A DNA stretch of 53,571 nt, from NCBI GenBank assembly GCA_015654595.1, contig JAATGQ010000022.1, positions 1 to 53,571 on the forward strand, in the 5' to 3' direction. The notes under the pieces are model-generated. The model saw only the letters and a list, made by a program, of their open reading frames with translations. It had not been told where the DNA came from and searched no databases. Every line of letters starts with the position of its first letter. Within the stretch, counting starts at the first letter, position 1. Positions 19,128-29,531 of the stretch are shown piece after piece. The DNA comes from Chitinophagales bacterium. GTDB taxonomy: Bacteria; Bacteroidota; Bacteroidia; Chitinophagales; Chitinophagaceae. Made by a program: the position numbers and the translations under genes.

Positions 19128-19514
19128 TCACAGACAGGCTGGAGCGTATCGGTTCACGGCGGAGACCCAACAGGAGTCCGTCCCTTCGGTTTCACGGGTA
19201 GTAATATGCATGTATTTCGGATCTGCACAGTCTGCGGCAGACTGGTTGATCACCATAAAAATGCCATCGCGCAGCCTAGGGGAAGGCCAGGTAGTCCAGG
19301 CCATCAAGGGTTTGGGGAAGTCAAAACTGCGGTTCTCGATCATTTCAGCGTAGAAACCACCATCTGCTGCCCGGTTGATGTCTTCAAAGAAAAGCCCCCA
19401 TAATGTGGGAGGAACGGGCACTACGGGATGGCTACAATTTACGCTATAGTTATCCTGGGCCAACAAAGTCCCTGCCCAGCATAAGCATGCCAGTAAAAAA
19501 TATGTCTTAATCAT
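19128..19514 (-). pseudogene. GH51 alpha-L-arabinofuranosidase stub (N-terminus only)
   Basis: A 128-residue frame with a good signal peptide (ending in TLLAQ) continues with LWGLFFEDINRAADGGFYAE and MIENRSFDF, a hallmark N-terminal sequence of GH51 arabinofuranosidases. The full enzyme has about 500-650 residues and its catalytic glutamates are further C-terminal; here the frame stops at 19128 and the remaining domain is absent, replaced by the terminator region of the neighbouring gene. It may still be translated but cannot be an active hydrolase. It points to an earlier arabinan-utilisation function of the SusC/SusD locus upstream. Confidence 0.75.
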
Positions 19515-19533
19515 CTTACAACACGCTATTAAG

Positions 19534-20895
19534 TTAAGAGGCAGGACGAACCTTCCAGGTTGGCATGCCTTTCTTCATTTTTTCTATGGTGGCCAGATAT
19601 TCACGGGCAAAGCCACCCTGCACCTGCCCTAGCTTACGCGCGGCTGCATTGTCCTCAGCAACCGCCTGCTGTTCGACATTAATGGCTTCTTTTACACGGC
19701 CAAGTTTATACAGGAGATTGGCTTTTGTATCCAGGTACTGTACATTATCGAGTGGTTGGATTTTAATTGCCAGGTTCACCCAATCCAGTGCCCGTCCCAA
19801 TAAATTTTTATCAGCCGTACCATCAAAGACCGTCCAGGCCACCCAATTTAGCCCCCAGGCATCCCCGGTTGTCGCTGTCAGAGGCATGTCAATAATGATC
19901 CCAAAGGCGTGACCCTCTTTTTTTGCAGGATAAATATGCAGCAGCCTATCCACCAAGGCAACATATTCCGGCCAGCGATGATTGGCTTCAAAGTAATTGA
20001 GTTGTGCCGGAGGCAAGTAAGTTGTTGCTTTGGCAACTCCGTATTTATTGCGAATATTGGCCTGAATGCTATCCCAGCTGCTTTGTGTAGCTGAGGATGA
20101 ATTAGCCAGCGGCACCAGGATCTCTTCCTTGACAATCACCTGCTTCATAAAATTTTGGGCTACTGCGGGATTTACGCTGATCACGTGACCAGATGTAAGC
20201 AGCCGGAAATAGGCACCTTTGCTTCCTTCAGGCAGGAAGAGATAGGAAAAAACTTCAAAGAACTGGAGGTTCTCATTTTTCATCAATGTAGTGTCGTCCG
20301 CCTTATCGAGAAACAGGGATTTGTATTTTGCCGCCACACTCTCCGCCAACTTGCCTTCGCCCATTTCACCCGCTTTCTTAGCCAGATAGGGGAGCGCAGA
20401 GGGTTCAATTGAATTATCCATGTAGGCAGATCTCAGGGTATAATATTGCTTTTGCGGGTAGATTGCGTCAGCAGTAAAGTCTAAGATTGCTTTTGTATCT
20501 TGGAAGCCAACTACTTTGTGTACAAGTTTACCAGCGGCCGAAAACACCAGTAACGTAGGAAACGCATCCACTTTATTTTCCGTAATAACCTGGTGAGCCA
20601 AAAGATATTGCGACCTTACTACTCCGCCGTCTGTGGCTGTTGTATCGGCCTGTAGCTTGATACTCACAAAATGGGCATTGATATAGGCGGCCACGGTATC
20701 ATTGGTATAGATTTTCCTGTCCATCAATTTGCAGGGTGCGCACCAGGACGCGTATACATCCACCAGGATGTATTTATTTTCTGACGCAGCTTTCGCCTGT
20801 AATTGAGGCCACGTAGAATCTTCTGCAAAATGCACCCCCTGCCCAAAAGACAGTACAGGAAAACAGATAGCCGCCAGCCATAATTTTACTTTCAT
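19534..20895 (-). CDS. exported thioredoxin-fold protein with helical repeat domain
   Basis: A 453-residue protein. It has a signal peptide (1-19, ending LSFGQG) and a thioredoxin domain (20-145) with YASWCAPCKLMD; Cys52 and Cys55 form the C-x-x-C site. The C-terminal 300 residues are helical with TPR-like character (NLLYKLGRVKEAINVEQQAV near 415). Such proteins are common at the end of SusC/SusD operons in Chitinophagaceae. It lies 63 bases downstream of the susD-type gene and is probably co-transcribed. It should act as a periplasmic disulfide reductase or isomerase for proteins made by this operon. Confidence 0.85.
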   Translation of the reverse strand: MKVKLWLAAICFPVLSFGQGVHFAEDSTWPQLQAKAASENKYILVDVYASWCAPCKLMDRKIYTNDTVAAYINAHFVSIKLQADTTATDGGVVRSQYLLAHQVITENKVDAFPTLLVFSAAGKLVHKVVGFQDTKAILDFTADAIYPQKQYYTLRSAYMDNSIEPSALPYLAKKAGEMGEGKLAESVAAKYKSLFLDKADDTTLMKNENLQFFEVFSYLFLPEGSKGAYFRLLTSGHVISVNPAVAQNFMKQVIVKEEILVPLANSSSATQSSWDSIQANIRNKYGVAKATTYLPPAQLNYFEANHRWPEYVALVDRLLHIYPAKKEGHAFGIIIDMPLTATTGDAWGLNWVAWTVFDGTADKNLLGRALDWVNLAIKIQPLDNVQYLDTKANLLYKLGRVKEAINVEQQAVAEDNAAARKLGQVQGGFAREYLATIEKMKKGMPTWKVRPAS

Positions 20896-20958
20896 AGCAT
20901 GAATATTTTAACCAGCGCTCCTGCGCCGGTTATGAATAATGATGAATAGGTTAAACTT

Positions 20959-22416
20959 CTAGTAGCCTTGGTTCTGGGTTAATTTGTTATCAGCTTTGAT
21001 GTCACTGAGCGGAATGGGATAGAGTTGCCAATCAGGACTCCATGTGCCACCCTTCTGAGCGCAAACGTTTCCCGGAGCGCCCATAACACTATTGGCCAGG
21101 CCCGTGCGTTTTAAATCAAACCAACGGTGGCCCCATTCGGAAAACAGTTCAATTTGTCTTTCATGGATAATGGCGGCCAACAAATCTGGTTCTGCAGAAG
21201 CGGCAGTAACAGTGAGGCCTGCCCTCATACGAATAGCGTTGAGGTCGGCCGCAGCGCCGGAAAGGTTATTTTCCTGTGCCCTGGCTTCCGCGCGGATTAG
21301 GTATATTTCTGCCAAGCGAAGTACCACCGTATATTCGGTAATAGGTGCCCCATAATCATAAACTTTGTATTTGTAAGGAAAATAATAAGTTTGATCCGTC
21401 ACCACGCTGTCTACCCATGCCGCCCGGCGCTGGTCCCCCGCTTCAAAGCTATTTAACAGGTTTGTACTCAGCAATACAGACCCGTCAAAGGGGCCGGAAG
21501 GTGGAATGATAAATTCCTGGGCTTCCGGCGTATTGAAATAACCCGTTACCGGCTGGAGCTGGAAAATCGCTTCATTGTTGTTAGCCAGAAAGACCCTATC
21601 CAACGATTCTAATGAGAACAAGGATGATTGGTTCAACACTGTTGTGGCAGCTGCCTCTGCTTTGTCATATTGGCCCAAATACAAATAGACCCTTGCCAAA
21701 AGCGCTTCTGCGGCCCATTTGGTTGGTCGCACCCGTTCGGTGCTGCTTTGTAATAAGGTACCATCTAAAAAATTATCGGACAATTTGGCTTCAGCATCTT
21801 TCAGATCTTCGATAATCTGGCTGTACACAGAGTCTACTGCAGCACGCCCAGCCGCCTGATTGACTTTATAATCGGACTTAGTTAACAACGGAACACTGCC
21901 GTACATATTGACCATGTAGAAATAAAAAAAGGCACGCATAAACTCCGTTTCCCCAATCAGTTGTGTCTGCACTGTAGCCGTCAAATTGCTTGTGCTTTTT
22001 AAATTTTCGAGTGCGAGATTGGTTGCATATATATAGTTATACCCGGCATTCCAATATTCGATCCCAGCTCCATTACCACTGCTTACATTATTACCGTTTA
22101 AAGCATTTTTATAATACTCATTTAAAGCTATGTTAGAGGTTCCGGTATAGACCGTCAACTCATCAGCAGAAAGGCCCATATCCAAAGAGACTCCTGACAT
22201 TCCGCCCAACCCCATCAAAGCAGCATATATACCGGTAACGCCTGCAATAGCAGTTTCGTCTGAGCTATATACAGAGGCTTCAGTTAATGTTGTCAGAGGT
22301 GCAGACACCTGAACTAACTTATTACAAGACAAAATGCCAATTACCATTATTGATATCATGCCCCACCGAAACCTCTTTACGCTAGCATACACATAATTTA
22401 AAAACATACACTTCAA
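20959..22416 (-). CDS. SusD/RagB-family nutrient-binding lipoprotein
   Basis: A 485-residue outer-membrane lipoprotein. A lipoprotein signal ends in MVIGILSCNK (Cys31). SusD features are clear: a TPR-like N-terminal part (TEFMRAFFYFYMVNMYGSVPL, PTKWAAEALLARVYLYLGQY) and the C-terminal IHERQIELFSEWGHRWFDL followed by the typical YPIP near the end. SusD proteins sit on the extracellular face of the outer membrane as the lid of the SusC channel and bind the ligand. The gene follows the susC-type gene by nine bases. The ligand cannot be told from the sequence. Confidence 0.95.
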   Translation of the reverse strand: MKCMFLNYVYASVKRFRWGMISIMVIGILSCNKLVQVSAPLTTLTEASVYSSDETAIAGVTGIYAALMGLGGMSGVSLDMGLSADELTVYTGTSNIALNEYYKNALNGNNVSSGNGAGIEYWNAGYNYIYATNLALENLKSTSNLTATVQTQLIGETEFMRAFFYFYMVNMYGSVPLLTKSDYKVNQAAGRAAVDSVYSQIIEDLKDAEAKLSDNFLDGTLLQSSTERVRPTKWAAEALLARVYLYLGQYDKAEAAATTVLNQSSLFSLESLDRVFLANNNEAIFQLQPVTGYFNTPEAQEFIIPPSGPFDGSVLLSTNLLNSFEAGDQRRAAWVDSVVTDQTYYFPYKYKVYDYGAPITEYTVVLRLAEIYLIRAEARAQENNLSGAAADLNAIRMRAGLTVTAASAEPDLLAAIIHERQIELFSEWGHRWFDLKRTGLANSVMGAPGNVCAQKGGTWSPDWQLYPIPLSDIKADNKLTQNQGY

Positions 22417-22425
22417 TTAAGTATT

Positions 22426-25400
22426 TTATAAAGATAATTGACATCCGAAAGTGATTACCCGCAGCGGAGGCAATGCAGTGGGAGACGCAGTTTCAGGATC
22501 AAAAATTTTATACTTACTAAAAGTCAACAAATTTTGTCCCTGAACAAACACTTTGAAACCTTGAACACGTAATCGTCTTGAGACAGCATCAGGCATAACC
22601 CAAGTAATCGATGCATTTTTAATTTTTAAATAAGAGGCATCAGAGTATGAAGCGTCACTCGAACTAGCCGCAATTAAATAAGCGTTATAAAACGTGTTGT
22701 CCGAATTATATCTTTGTACAGGCTTAACATCTCCGGATCTTTGCCATCGATTTAAAACATATACTGGTTCATTAGTAGATTTTAAGCCAGGGACAGCAGA
22801 AGTCCCAAAACGATAATTCACTGCTTTCATTTTTACAAATTGAATTAATATGTCCAAAGAGAATTGGCCAACTCGAAAGCTATTATTTAGCCCCCCATAC
22901 AAGCTAGGTGAAGTGTTTATTATAACATTTGCATCGGTCGTTAAATCAGGATTATAAGGATCAATTTTAGATTCAAAACGATAGACGCCTGTCTGTGGGT
23001 CAACACCTTCGCTATGGAATAATTTCTTAATTGTAATAGGTCGCCCAACTAGCAAAGAAGATGCATAGGAAGAATTTTCTATGCTAGGAAATGAAACTAA
23101 CCTATTTCTTTGAATTGTTACATTAAAGGATGAGCTCCATTCAAATATTTTGGAACTAATATTTTTACTATTTAGAGAGAGTTCCCAATCCGAATTCTCT
23201 ACAGTAGCAGGAAAATTCTCCAATACGCTTGCATACCCTATAAAATTAGGTAGTGCATAACTTAACAGTTGGTTGGAAGATCTATTCTTGGCATAATTTA
23301 CACTTATTAAAATTCTACTGCCTGTAAAGAATCCCAAATCAATACCGGCCTGCAATTTTTTGGTAGTTTCCCATTGTACGTAAGGATTTGCCAAACCCGT
23401 AGGATAAACTGGAGTAATATTTTGATACTGAACATTAGAATTTGCGCCATATTGAGACAAGTATGCATAATCACCAATTTGGTCATTTCCCGTAATTCCA
23501 TAACTACCCTTTAACTTTCCAAAGTTTAGTACCTTAAGACTATTTTTTATAATCCCTTCATTAGAAAATATCCAGCCTCCGCCCACAGACATAAAATTAT
23601 GAAACCTATTTTCAGGGCCAAAGCGACTACTTCCATCCCTTCTTCCTGATAAATCTATAATATACTTGTCTTTTAGCACGTAATTTAACCTCCCGAATAG
23701 TGCATTGTATTTGTAAAAGCCAGAGTAACTGTATCCTTTTATTAAAGAACCAGCTGCACTTACATCGCCTAATTGTTCGTCATTACTATAACCGCTCGCA
23801 GTAAATTGATACGACTTACTGCTATTTTCCTGTATCGTAGTCCCTGCAAGCAAATCCAACTTACCTCCAAACAAACCAACTTTATAATTCAATTGTGGTT
23901 CCAATATCCAACTGTTTGAAACATTATTTCCAATGGTTGCATCAGGCAGCATGAACGTTCGGTATTGTGGCTTTATTGACTCTAAAGGAATAGTCCAAAC
24001 TTGGTCTGAACGCAAAGTTGTATATCCAGAATTTAGCCTGATACTCAACCCAGTAAATAATTCATAATTAAGAGATAAATTAGAAACCAAATTTTCTGTA
24101 GTGTTTTTATAATCCTGTAGGACATATGCTACGGGATTATTCCAAGTAGCTGAACCAGCCGCATTTGTGGCCCAATTAATTTTACCATTATTATCATATA
24201 ATGCAGGTGCGTCAGGTGGAGTAACCGTTGCGTATTGAGTTAAGTCCGTCCCTGGTAATTTATTTAAATCATATTGGTAGTTTGTAGAAAATAGCGCCTT
24301 AAATTTCCTGTTCGGTGAATTCATATTCAGGTTCATATGCACCGAACCTTTCTGATCATTAAAATCGCCCGGGAATACCGTTGTCTCCCTATGATAAGTT
24401 CCGCCAACCAAATACTGTATATTAGGCGCCCCTCCCGAGATTGTAGCGGATGTGTTCATATACTGCGCAGTACCGCCTAACAGCGTTTTTTGCCAGTTGG
24501 TATTTCTCGTTGTATCCCAGAAGCCATTCATGTCGTAGTCAGAGGAATAAATTGAAGCGTTGTCATTGGCTTTAGCCTCATGCCGCATTTCTAGATATTG
24601 TTTTGTATTCATCATGTCGATGAACTTGGGCACTTTACCAAAACCATCCTGAAAGCTGATATCGACCCTTGATTGCCCTACTTTACCCTTCTTGGTCGTA
24701 ATCAGGATGGCACCATTGGCAGCCCTAGAGCCATAAATTGAAGTTGCATCTGCATCTTTTAATACCTCAATGCTTTCAATATCGCCTGGATTTAAAAAAC
24801 TCATCGGATTGCCTTCTACCGCGACACTACCTGGCCCTAATGCGCCAGATCCCCCCAACATGTAATTTATGGAGGGAAGTAATTGTGAATTGTACGGAAC
24901 CCCGTCAATCACATATAATGGGTCATTACCGTTCTGTATACTGTTCTGCCCCTGTACCCGCACGGTCACGCCGCTGCCTGGCAAACCTGTACTTTGTGTT
25001 ACCAGCAAGCCCGGTACCTGGCCCTCTAAGGCAAGAAGAGGGTTTGTTACATTCTGCCGTTCTATGGTTTCCGCTTTAACGGTTGTTACATTGCCTACCT
25101 GCTCACGGGTGGATACTGATCCATAGGCAATCACCTGCGCTTCGTCGAGCGTATTGGTGGCCTCGTTCAAGGCAATTGTGTAGTCAGCAGCACCCGTTTT
25201 TACCTCATATTCCAAGCGGTCATATCCCACGTATGTTATGATAATTTTGTAGGCCCCAGAAGGGATGCCTTTAATCAAAAAATCGCCTTTTGCATCGGTT
25301 ATGGCGATCTTGTCCGTCCCCTTCAACGTTATGGTTGCACCTGCCAGCGGCAATGCTTTATTTGAAATTATCCGTCCCCTGATCTCTGTAGGCTGGTTGT

Positions 25401-25776
25401 CCTGCGCAGCCACGGTTTCCGCCGCCTTGGCCTGAAGCTTTTCCTGGACTACAATAATTTTTTCAATGATGGAATAGGTAAAGGGTTGGTCTTTGAAACA
25501 GAGATTCAGTGCTTCCTGCAGCGGGGTATTTTTTATGCTAACGGTTACATTATGCGAAATAGTCCGCCATTTCTCCAGCATAAAGTACTGATACCCTGTT
25601 TGCTTTTGTATGTCTTTCAGGACATTTTCGAGCGGCGCATCCACGACATTTAATGTCACCGACTCCTGGGCCATGCCTTTGGCATAGACATGCAATGAAA
25701 CCACCAAGCAAATAACAGTGAGTTTCATAACCAAGCATGTTTTGGTGATGATCTGGTAACGAGCCTTACCTTTCAT
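22426..25776 (-). CDS. SusC/RagA-family TonB-linked outer-membrane receptor with STN domain
   Basis: An 1116-residue protein. A long signal peptide (to about residue 37) precedes an STN domain (about 50-105, VTLNVVDAPLENVLKDIQKQ), a carboxypeptidase-like beta domain (133-215, IRGRIISNKALPLAGATITL), and a TonB plug with the SusC signature VRVQGQNSIQNGNDPLYVIDGVPYN (quoted in parts: VRVQGQNSIQ, LYVIDGVPYN). A beta-barrel follows. The STN domain indicates that this receptor signals to an anti-sigma factor; the FecR-type protein (26075-27247) and ECF sigma factor (27340-27948) directly upstream are the obvious partners. The central and 3' portion of the gene is more AT-rich than its 5' end. Confidence 0.95.
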   Translation of the reverse strand: MKGKARYQIITKTCLVMKLTVICLVVSLHVYAKGMAQESVTLNVVDAPLENVLKDIQKQTGYQYFMLEKWRTISHNVTVSIKNTPLQEALNLCFKDQPFTYSIIEKIIVVQEKLQAKAAETVAAQDNQPTEIRGRIISNKALPLAGATITLKGTDKIAITDAKGDFLIKGIPSGAYKIIITYVGYDRLEYEVKTGAADYTIALNEATNTLDEAQVIAYGSVSTREQVGNVTTVKAETIERQNVTNPLLALEGQVPGLLVTQSTGLPGSGVTVRVQGQNSIQNGNDPLYVIDGVPYNSQLLPSINYMLGGSGALGPGSVAVEGNPMSFLNPGDIESIEVLKDADATSIYGSRAANGAILITTKKGKVGQSRVDISFQDGFGKVPKFIDMMNTKQYLEMRHEAKANDNASIYSSDYDMNGFWDTTRNTNWQKTLLGGTAQYMNTSATISGGAPNIQYLVGGTYHRETTVFPGDFNDQKGSVHMNLNMNSPNRKFKALFSTNYQYDLNKLPGTDLTQYATVTPPDAPALYDNNGKINWATNAAGSATWNNPVAYVLQDYKNTTENLVSNLSLNYELFTGLSIRLNSGYTTLRSDQVWTIPLESIKPQYRTFMLPDATIGNNVSNSWILEPQLNYKVGLFGGKLDLLAGTTIQENSSKSYQFTASGYSNDEQLGDVSAAGSLIKGYSYSGFYKYNALFGRLNYVLKDKYIIDLSGRRDGSSRFGPENRFHNFMSVGGGWIFSNEGIIKNSLKVLNFGKLKGSYGITGNDQIGDYAYLSQYGANSNVQYQNITPVYPTGLANPYVQWETTKKLQAGIDLGFFTGSRILISVNYAKNRSSNQLLSYALPNFIGYASVLENFPATVENSDWELSLNSKNISSKIFEWSSSFNVTIQRNRLVSFPSIENSSYASSLLVGRPITIKKLFHSEGVDPQTGVYRFESKIDPYNPDLTTDANVIINTSPSLYGGLNNSFRVGQFSLDILIQFVKMKAVNYRFGTSAVPGLKSTNEPVYVLNRWQRSGDVKPVQRYNSDNTFYNAYLIAASSSDASYSDASYLKIKNASITWVMPDAVSRRLRVQGFKVFVQGQNLLTFSKYKIFDPETASPTALPPLRVITFGCQLSL

Positions 25777-26074
25777 AAATTTGACTAGATTTTGGTTGTA
25801 AGCAAAGCAGTTTTTCTCATTGCTCTACTACGCCATTCCAGCCGGGGTGCCGGGAGCACTTCCGGCTTTTTCTTTGCGTAACAGATCTCAGCTACTAATC
25901 GTATGATTTTGTCACCTCCTTTTTTACATTTAAACAGGTTGAATAAGAATACCCCCTTGGAACATACCATCGTTATGGACATGTTCATGAAATTGACAGA
26001 ACCCCACCAAGGGTTGTGTCATGGAACTGCGTTTATATCTTATCAGGCAAGCAAGTTATGGCGAGAGCTGTTGA

Positions 26075-27247
26075 TCAGGGCTTCACCGTGATGGTGTTTT
26101 TATCCATGGTAAAATGAAGGCCGCCGGCGGCAAGGACTTTTAATAAAACAGACAGCTTATTAACACGGCTCAAGCTAAACGAAGCCCTGACAGCACCAAC
26201 ATCCCCTTCGTAATTGATCTGTATGTTGTACCACCTGGCCAGCGCCCGCATGACCGTCTTGATGTCTGCATTGTCAAACTCAAAATAACCTTCCTTCCAG
26301 GCTATGACCGTTTCAACAGGCACTTTGTTTACCTGTATCTCTTTTCCTATGGTAGCTTGTAAACCGGGTTTTAACAGGACACGCGTAGCCGGGTTGGATA
26401 CCGCTGCAGCGCCCTCCACCAGGGTGGCCTGCAATTCAGGCTCGTCCCCATACGCCATGACATTAAATTCAGTCCCGATATCTGTAATTGTAGCATCACC
26501 CACATGCACCATAAACTGGCGGCCTGCATTTTTTGCTACTTCAAAGTATGCCTCCCCGGTCATCCAGACTTCCCTTGCTTTACCGGTAAAAACTGTAGGA
26601 AACCTGACAGAGGACATGGCATTCAGGTAGACAACCGTGCCGTCAGGAAGGCTTATCGTGAACTTGCCACCCGCCGGCGTGACAATTTTATTGTATTGCA
26701 CCGGCTCGTCGATATTGGCAGCATTTTGGTAAACCAAGCTACCGGAATCATGTTTACTTACAGTTGATCCACCCTGGTCAGCAATTTTACCGTTACCTGT
26801 TTCATCCAATACCACCACCTTACCGTTGCCCAGTGTCAGCGTTGCCCTGTCGGTGCCTGGCGCTACATCTGTACTGGATGCCACGGTGGGTGTCTTTGGC
26901 ATATTTTCATTTGAGTGGCTGCGCGACCACCAATATACCAAGATACCGCAGCCGACGATTACTACCGCCGCTGCCTTAAAAGCAAAGAGCTTTATGAGCC
27001 TCAACAAACCAGTACGTTCCTTCTCTTTAACCCAGGGCATTTCTTCTAACATGGCGGGCTTTGCAGCCCTTGCTTCTTCGGAAGCGATATAACTACGGAT
27101 GATATTTTCCTCCGATGTACGTTTTCCAAACCTTTCCCTGTTTGACGGATCTTTATCCAGCCATTCATTCAATTCTGCCGCCCCTTCCGGAGAAAGTTCA
27201 TGGTTCAGATATTGAATGGTAAGGTCTGTTAACCGTTTTGGGTCCAT
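26075..27247 (-). CDS. FecR-family anti-sigma factor
   Basis: A 390-residue inner-membrane regulator. The N-terminal 80 residues (LTDLTIQYLNHELSPEGAAE) form the cytoplasmic sigma-binding part, a membrane helix lies at about 87-106, and the FecR domain follows (GGKFTISLPDGTVVYLNAMS, EVWMTGEAYFEVAKNAGRQF). The C-terminal DUF4974 region starts near 315. It transmits the ligand signal from the STN domain of the SusC-like receptor encoded next. The gap to that gene is about 300 bases without other coding content and should contain the sigma-dependent promoter. Confidence 0.95.
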   Translation of the reverse strand: MDPKRLTDLTIQYLNHELSPEGAAELNEWLDKDPSNRERFGKRTSEENIIRSYIASEEARAAKPAMLEEMPWVKEKERTGLLRLIKLFAFKAAAVVIVGCGILVYWWSRSHSNENMPKTPTVASSTDVAPGTDRATLTLGNGKVVVLDETGNGKIADQGGSTVSKHDSGSLVYQNAANIDEPVQYNKIVTPAGGKFTISLPDGTVVYLNAMSSVRFPTVFTGKAREVWMTGEAYFEVAKNAGRQFMVHVGDATITDIGTEFNVMAYGDEPELQATLVEGAAAVSNPATRVLLKPGLQATIGKEIQVNKVPVETVIAWKEGYFEFDNADIKTVMRALARWYNIQINYEGDVGAVRASFSLSRVNKLSVLLKVLAAGGLHFTMDKNTITVKP

Positions 27248-27339
27248 GAGATTATTATTAAACTGCTCAGGAAGTTTACCGGCCCTACTTAATAAAACGA
27301 GCGCCTGCCAAAAAACCCCTACTGAAATTTTACAAAAAA

Positions 27340-27948
27340 TTAAAGTTGCCTTAACGAAGTGATAATCTTACTTACCAGGAGGACGAACGAAGCCACTTTA
27401 AAATCAAATCCGCGGCCTTTAAACGATTTCCGGAGATTTCGCAGGGCCTGGCCGAGCAAGTTTTCTACTGTACGCGGTGATATATCCATTGCACGCGCAA
27501 TGTCTTTCTGTTTCATTCCTTCCAGATAGAACAATTGAACAACACGCCGCGCCCGTTGTGGCAATGCGGCTACCAATTCATGCAAACGATCTGCAAATTC
27601 TTCATCCAACTGTTCATTGATCCGGTCATAATCTATTACACTGCTTTTTGAGTACTGTATTTTAGTAACGTTGATCCTCTTCCTCTTACGCAGCGCGTCG
27701 ATTGACCTGCTCCTGCAAGACAAATTCAGGTAAGTATCCAGTTGTTTGATAGACATAAATTCCTTTGGAGATTCAAATAAGCGCTGCAGAACAATTATTG
27801 CGATGTCCCTCGATTCATCGCTATCCAATGTAAATGCATATGCCTGGCGAAAGAGCTTTTCTGAATAACGTTCAAATATCTCCTCCAAAGCATGCTTCTC
27901 CATGCACAGAAGCCCTTGCAGCAAGGCATACTCATGCTCCTCGTCCAT
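27340..27948 (-). CDS. ECF-type RNA polymerase sigma factor
   Basis: A 202-residue sigma-70 relative. Region 2 is at about residues 15-95 (ALEEIFERYSEKLFRQAYAF) and region 4 at 125-180 (ALPQRARRVVQLFYLEGMKQ, then KDIARAMDISPRTVENLLGQ). No region 3 is present, as in the ECF class. The FecR gene follows after 92 bases in the same direction, which is the standard sigma/anti-sigma order, and the SusC/SusD pair is the likely target of the sigma factor. Confidence 0.95.
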   Translation of the reverse strand: MDEEHEYALLQGLLCMEKHALEEIFERYSEKLFRQAYAFTLDSDESRDIAIIVLQRLFESPKEFMSIKQLDTYLNLSCRSRSIDALRKRKRINVTKIQYSKSSVIDYDRINEQLDEEFADRLHELVAALPQRARRVVQLFYLEGMKQKDIARAMDISPRTVENLLGQALRNLRKSFKGRGFDFKVASFVLLVSKIITSLRQL

Positions 27949-28138
27949 AATGCAAAAGCTTAAATGCGATATTTTACGAAGCGGGTGGATCTGAAATCAA
28001 ATTTCTTGGTTAATAAAATACGAAAAACTATTTGCGCGGCTTTTTCAAAAGCAAGGCTGAGGAATAATGGTGAAATGGAATATTTGATAAAAAGCTACAG
28101 GATGCAGGTATGAAGAGCCATTCAAGATACTATATACT

Positions 28139-28571
28139 TTGGATAAAATCAAAAGGACGGTCATAATAGTTTTCTCATTTTATTGTTGTTTGGTTTCTGC
28201 AAGAAAGCCTGACAACCGTTGCTGCCGCTTCACCAGACACAAGCATTCAAGCGGCCCGGTCTTATTTCGAAGACAGTGTAAAAAAACAGGCATTCGTGCC
28301 GTTGATCAAAGAGCATCCCTGCAACTTATCGGGTTTTACACAGTTATTAATTTACACAAAGCCGGATCATCAAAAACGTGCCATTACTATAACGACAATC
28401 TGGAATTCTAACCATCAAAATGACCCAAAAAGTTACTTTTTCGGTATAAAACATGTCCAAAACTGGAATGGAGAGTTCCTAGGACGGTTCTTTTTTACTT
28501 CAGATTATACGAAATATAGGCCCATACCCGCAAACAGCCAGTTTCAGCAAGGCAGCCAGCGTATTGAATGA
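28139..28571 (+). pseudogene. decayed exported-protein gene
   Basis: One frame begins MDKIKRTVIIVFSFYCCLVS, a signal-peptide-like start, but then becomes unlikely protein. A second frame carries TTVAAASPDTSIQAARSYFE and continues open to 28571. The two frames overlap around 28190-28220, as expected of one gene split by a frameshift. The frame ends early and the following sequence contains no further open part. I do not know the family; the SPDTSIQAARSYFEDSV wording is reminiscent of exported Chitinophagaceae proteins. Confidence 0.42.
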
Positions 28572-28766
28572 ATTCAATGCAGTTGAATATAGAGGATGGG
28601 CTGACATTATATCTCGGGGATTTCCCTGTCAGCCGTTTAGTATTGCAGGAAAATGAAAGCGAGGGCGGGGTGACGACCGTTATCTCCAGCCTAGCCATCG
28701 TATAAAGTCCTGCTCGATACTATGCATGATCAGCTGTCCACGTATAGGCTCTTCGACTTTCCTCTT

Positions 28767-29531
28767 TCAATTTCCACCCGGCAGGCCTAATAATCTTAAT
28801 CGCTCTTTCTTACCCACACCTATCCTGAAGGCATTCAGAAAATTCTCACATTCTTTTATCGTATTACTTAATGCCCGGAATTCGATTTTGACATTCTTTT
28901 CGGGAAGGTTAAAAACAAAATAAATATCATCCGCAAATCCTTTGATCAGAAAAAACTCATTGTCACGCCATTCCCAACCGTGAAAAAGGCCTAAAAACAT
29001 TGAAATATCCTGGAATCCACTCCAAAAAAGAATTTCTGTTGCTGCACCTTTCTTTCTATCCCAGGTACGAATAAAATAGTCAGTCCGCTCCGGATATAAT
29101 CTGCATAAAACCTGAGCTTTTAATTTTTTATCCTGGCTGGCGAGGGCTTTTCTCGCTTCATACTCCGAAATGAATGATTCATCGATGATCTGCTGATGCA
29201 TTGTTTTTAAATCTGCCTCATTCCATTCGTTCAATCTCCACATTTTCTGCAATGCAGCAAATACAAGATCATAGATAGGCCCAAAATTATTAAACTTTCT
29301 GAGGCAGTGTATGAATTCATCGTCTATCCGACAATGCATTGTAAGAGCCCATCCCCAATCTTTATCAACAATAAAAGACTCCTGTATACCTTCGATTAAT
29401 TCAAAATCGATTCTTCTATATTTAAGATATTTTATCTTTCTGAGGCGCTTATAAACATTAAACTGTACATGAGACAACCACAAATAATCTAAAGATTCAG
29501 ATTTAAAAAGCAGATGAAATTCGCCAAGCAT
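28767..29531 (-). CDS. hypothetical protein downstream of the left defence wing
   Basis: A 254-residue soluble protein without signal peptide or membrane helix, which I do not recognise. It is rich in aromatic residues (WGWALTMHCRIDDEFIHCL; FLGLFHGWEWRDNEFFLIKG). It lies 225 bases after the end of the left Z1 gene in the same direction, so it could be the last member of that operon or an independent gene. The gap holds no obvious terminator. It could be a specificity or accessory component, but nothing supports a function directly. Confidence 0.6.
   Translation of the reverse strand: MLGEFHLLFKSESLDYLWLSHVQFNVYKRLRKIKYLKYRRIDFELIEGIQESFIVDKDWGWALTMHCRIDDEFIHCLRKFNNFGPIYDLVFAALQKMWRLNEWNEADLKTMHQQIIDESFISEYEARKALASQDKKLKAQVLCRLYPERTDYFIRTWDRKKGAATEILFWSGFQDISMFLGLFHGWEWRDNEFFLIKGFADDIYFVFNLPEKNVKIEFRALSNTIKECENFLNAFRIGVGKKERLRLLGLPGGN

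Noticed and set aside
27949-28138. possible regulatory elements upstream of the sigma-factor gene
   Set aside because: I see no clear promoter pair or terminator; the stretch is AT-rich but featureless.
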